From the NCBI RefSeq assembly GCF_002300165.1, contig NZ_MLCE01000023.1, positions 124,001 to 188,000 on the forward strand: a stretch of DNA of 64,000 nt, read 5' to 3'. The notes beneath the pieces were generated by a model that saw nothing but the letters and a program-made list of their open reading frames with translations, ran no database searches and was not told the DNA's origin. Each line of letters starts with the position of its first letter. Within the stretch, counting starts at the first letter, position 1. Origin of the DNA: Streptomyces sp. Tue6028. Lineage in GTDB: Bacteria; Actinomycetota; Actinomycetes; Streptomycetales; Streptomycetaceae. The translations under genes were made by a program, and so were the position numbers. Shown here piece after piece: positions 61,378-64,000 of the stretch.

Positions 61378-62973
61378 TTACGTCGGGTCAAGTCCGTGGC
61401 TGCGCAGCCACGGCAGCGGGTCGATCGCCGAACCGCCGGCCGGCCGGACCTCGAAGTGCAGGTGCGGGCCGGTCGAGTTGCCGGAGTTCCCGGAGAAGGC
61501 GATCTGGTCGCCGGCCTGCACCGCGGTGCCGGAGGCGACCTTGTACGTGGAGAGGTGGCAGTACCACGTCTCCGTGCCGTCCTTCGCGGTGACGATCATC
61601 ATGTTCCCGTACGCGCTGTTCCACTGCGTGCGGACGGTTCCGTCGGTCGCGGCCATCACCGGCGTGCCGTACGAGACCGGGAAGTCGATGCCCGTGTGCA
61701 CGGACATCCAGTTGATGCCCGCCTGGCCGAAGTAGGCGCTGAGGCCCTTGTGCGCCACCGGGATGGCGAACTTGGGACGCAGCCGCTCCTTGCGGGCCGC
61801 TTCCTCCGCCGCCTTCTTCTTGTCGGCCGCCTGCTGGGCCTTCAGGTCGATACGTTCCTGCGTGCGGCTGGCCCGGTCGGCGAAGTCGTCCGCGCCCGCG
61901 GACAGACTCTGGAGCTGGGTGTCCAGCTTGTTGTTGGCGGTGGACGGCTTCACGGCCGTGGGGTCCGGGGCGCTCGCCGTGGTGTCCTTGCCATCGTCCC
62001 CGCCGAGGTTGCCCACGGAGGCGGCGGCGATGCCGGCGACGCCCATCACGCAGGCCGAGGGAACGGCGACGGTCAGCAGAGCGGAACGTTTCGCGGGGCT
62101 GCGGCGACGGGAGCGGGAGCCCGAGCGCGACGCGGCACGGGGGGTCGGGACGACCTCCTCCATGTCGTCGAGCAGCGGGGCCTCGTAGTCGCCGTCGTCG
62201 TCGGCCGGTGCGTCCACGTCGTCGGTGAAGGACTCGAACTCGTCGTCCGCATCGATGTGTTGGTCGTACGAGACGTGCTCGAAGGTGGCGGTCGCCTGCT
62301 GCTCGAAGGGCACGGACGCATGCGTCTCGGGCTGCTCGTACGCCTCGGCGTGGCCGTGCGGCTGCTCGTACGTCTCCTGCTGGGCGAGCTGCTGCTCGTA
62401 CGCGTCCTGCTGCGGATACTCGTACGCCTCGTACGGGTCGTGGCCGCCGGCGGTGTTCCACTGCGTGGCGTCGTACGCGCCCGTCTCCTGGGCCGGCGCG
62501 CTCCACTGCTGGGAGTGGTCGACCGACGGGTCCGGCTGGAGCCAGGCACCGGCGTCCCACTGTCCCGACGCCTCCGGGCTCGGGTGCTGCGCGGGGATGT
62601 CGGCCAGCTGCTGGTAGCCGGACGCCCATGCAGTCGTCTCGTAGCTGCCGGTGTCGTAGGCCGCCTGGTGCTGCGCCGCGTACGGGTCGTAGTTCAGCGT
62701 CTGGTGGCTGCCGGTGCCCCACTGCGTGGCGTCGTAGGACCCCGTGCCCTGGCCCGACATGTCCCCGAAGAGGGGGTCGGCCTCGAAGGTCGCGGTCGCA
62801 TAGGAACCGGTCGCGCCGGCACCCGCGTCATAACCATGGGCGGCGTAGGCGTCGTACGTGGTGAAGTCGCCGTACTGGGCATCCTGAGCGCCGTACGACG
62901 CATGGAGCGCCGAGGCGGCATCGGAGGCCGGAGCCGGGGGAGTCACGGTCCCCGACGGGTGACGGTCGTTCAC
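61378..62973 (-). CDS. M23-family peptidase with repeat-rich cytoplasmic region
   Basis: GTG 62973 is used (MNDRHPSGTVTPPAPASDAA); earlier in-frame starts read through the 5' region. 531 residues: a ~270-residue Gln/Tyr/Ala/Thr-rich, acidic N-terminal region (TGSYDATQW and QQETYEQPH units), basic patch, one membrane helix (LLTVAVPSACVMGVAGIAA), short coiled coil (KKKAAEEAARKERL) and M23 endopeptidase domain (~410-531) with HTGIDFPV and HLHFEV zinc ligands. It cuts peptidoglycan cross-links. The long glutamine-rich cytoplasmic part is unusual. Confidence 0.85.
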   Translation of the reverse strand: MNDRHPSGTVTPPAPASDAASALHASYGAQDAQYGDFTTYDAYAAHGYDAGAGATGSYATATFEADPLFGDMSGQGTGSYDATQWGTGSHQTLNYDPYAAQHQAAYDTGSYETTAWASGYQQLADIPAQHPSPEASGQWDAGAWLQPDPSVDHSQQWSAPAQETGAYDATQWNTAGGHDPYEAYEYPQQDAYEQQLAQQETYEQPHGHAEAYEQPETHASVPFEQQATATFEHVSYDQHIDADDEFESFTDDVDAPADDDGDYEAPLLDDMEEVVPTPRAASRSGSRSRRRSPAKRSALLTVAVPSACVMGVAGIAAASVGNLGGDDGKDTTASAPDPTAVKPSTANNKLDTQLQSLSAGADDFADRASRTQERIDLKAQQAADKKKAAEEAARKERLRPKFAIPVAHKGLSAYFGQAGINWMSVHTGIDFPVSYGTPVMAATDGTVRTQWNSAYGNMMIVTAKDGTETWYCHLSTYKVASGTAVQAGDQIAFSGNSGNSTGPHLHFEVRPAGGSAIDPLPWLRSHGLDPT

Positions 62974-63306
62974 CAACTTCTCTTTCGCCTCGACAACAGG
63001 GGCTGGCAGAGCAGTGCGGCGACTGTACCCGGCGGTACGCGGGCGCGACAATCTTCGTCAGGTTTCCCGTTCTCGGGAAACGGGCATTCGGCCGTGTTTC
63101 GGGGGAGTGTGGGCACGACTTTGGCCTGGTGTTCGATGAATGTTCGAAGCGCCAGGGGTGTCGTGGGGCTGTCCGACGGGTGTCGTGGGGCCGTTCTCCG
63201 GGTGCCGGCGACCGTGAAGTGACGGCGACGAGCGCGTCAAACGGCCGTCGCGCGAACGCCGACGGCGGTCACGCGGCGCCCACCGCCGCGCGACCGCCGG
63301 CCGTCG
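62974..63306. other. M23 upstream region with a hairpin
   Basis: GTTTCCCG (63062-63069), loop TTCT, CGGGAAAC (63074-63081): perfect 8-bp stem-loop ~90 bp upstream of the M23 start, in a 333-bp gap. Possible 5'-UTR structure or terminator of the lipase gene. Nothing else found. Confidence 0.5.
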
Positions 63307-64000
63307 TCACGCGACCGTCAGACCTCCCGCCCGGCTGGCCGTCCGGATGTCGGCCTCCTCCATGTCGAGCGCCTGCCGTATGCCGGTCGCCACGGCCGGG
63401 TGCACCGGCAGGGCGAGATGGCCGACGCCGCTCACGCGGACGTTGTGCGCGAGCAGGTCGGGGTGGTCGACGCAGGCCGACTCCAGCGGGTCCATCAGAT
63501 GGTCCAGATCGCTCCAGAAACTGACGAACTGGGTCCGGCAGCCCGGTGCGGGCATGGCCAGTTCCTCGATCACCTCGGAGCCGGGGCGCATCTGACGCAC
63601 GATCGGGTGCGCGTTCATCAGCGGGGCGACCCGGGTGCCCGAGTGCGGGGTGCCGAGCGTGACGAGGGTGCGGACGTGGGCGTCGCCGCCGAGGCACTGC
63701 GCGTAGTACCGCGCGATCAGGCCGCCGAGGCTGTGCCCGACGATGTCCACCCGCGGATGGCCCGTGCGCTCGCAGATCTCCTCGATGTGCCGGCCGAGCA
63801 GTTCCGCGGCGGTGCGGATGTCGCACGTCAGCGGCGAGTAGTTGAGGGACTCCACGTGCTGCCGGCCGTGCTGGGCGAGGTTGCGGCGCAGCAGGACGAA
63901 GACGGAGCGGTTGTCGATGAAGCCGTGCAGCAGGACGACCGGGGGCTTGGCCTCGGTGGGGAGCTGCGCCGTGTCGGGTGAGGGGAGCGCGGGAGTGGAG
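63307..64000 (-). CDS. Alpha/beta-hydrolase lipase/esterase, 5'-truncated by window edge
   Basis: The frame stays open to the last base, so the N-terminus lies outside. Visible: PPVVLLHGFIDNRSVF (oxyanion strand), nucleophile Ser in VDIVGHSLGGLIARYYAQ, TLGTPHSGTRVAPL, a candidate Asp in the SDLDHLMDP region and His in VSGVGHLALP near the C-terminus. Resembles triacylglycerol lipase/PGAP1-like hydrolases. Secretion cannot be judged. A short C-terminal tail (ADIRTASRAGGLTVA) ends it. Confidence 0.88.
   Translation of the reverse strand, partial: STPALPSPDTAQLPTEAKPPVVLLHGFIDNRSVFVLLRRNLAQHGRQHVESLNYSPLTCDIRTAAELLGRHIEEICERTGHPRVDIVGHSLGGLIARYYAQCLGGDAHVRTLVTLGTPHSGTRVAPLMNAHPIVRQMRPGSEVIEELAMPAPGCRTQFVSFWSDLDHLMDPLESACVDHPDLLAHNVRVSGVGHLALPVHPAVATGIRQALDMEEADIRTASRAGGLTVA

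Overview
The window is a 64 kb stretch of a Streptomyces chromosome. The evidence is the very high GC content with strong third-position G/C bias, the sporulation regulators WhiD and BldM, a LAETG sortase substrate, NlpC/P60 hydrolases under a ydaO-type (c-di-AMP) riboswitch, and a gene order (groES-groEL1, whiB-like gene, sigD, guaB, guaB3, GMC oxidoreductase, guaA) that from general knowledge is shared with S. coelicolor and in outline with Mycobacterium tuberculosis. No rRNA or tRNA genes, CRISPR arrays or intact insertion sequences were seen.

Layout. 1-1.5 kb: two overlapping CE4 polysaccharide-deacetylase-like genes. 1.5-3.9 kb: groES-groEL1 behind two CIRCE operators. 3.9-7.3 kb: a cyclase-like protein, an SDR, a MOSC protein and a divergent LysR regulator. 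7.4-9.6 kb: developmental regulators whiD, bldM and sigD. 9.8-12.6 kb: guaB and its paralogue guaB3. 12.7-18 kb: a two-gene membrane operon, a degenerate nucleotide-sugar dehydrogenase, a glycerol-3-phosphate dehydrogenase and a secreted serine hydrolase. 18.2-30.2 kb: five consecutive genes for membrane-anchored Ser/Thr kinase-like receptors (four active-looking kinases and one pseudokinase), interrupted at 25.2-26.6 kb by a patch holding a decayed kinase fragment, a small secreted protein and a frameshifted remnant. 30.4-35.3 kb: a lipoprotein, a succinate-semialdehyde-type dehydrogenase and a ChoD-like GMC oxidoreductase. 35.5-41 kb: a sortase-anchored wall protein, a membrane protein, a chorismate mutase preceded by a Phe/Tyr-codon leader peptide and hairpin, and guaA. 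41-47.4 kb: assorted metabolic and membrane genes plus repeat-rich DNA. 47.4-51.2 kb: a PspC/LiaF-like module with a PspC-fused sensor kinase and a LuxR-type response regulator. 51.2-64 kb: a methyltransferase and MocR regulator, two NlpC/P60 hydrolases, a TehA-type transporter, a PcrA/UvrD helicase, an M23 peptidase and a truncated lipase.

Common themes are purine (GMP) synthesis (guaB, guaB3, guaA), development (whiD, bldM, sigD) and envelope sensing and remodelling (receptor kinases, PspC/LiaFS-like system, NlpC/P60 and M23 hydrolases, deacetylases, sortase substrate). The most unusual items are the pseudokinase whose activation segment carries an insertion of about 370 residues, the receptor-kinase cluster with a recurring ectodomain, the candidate attenuator of chorismate mutase, and three enzymes whose catalytic residues appear lost (second deacetylase, nucleotide-sugar dehydrogenase, GuaB3).
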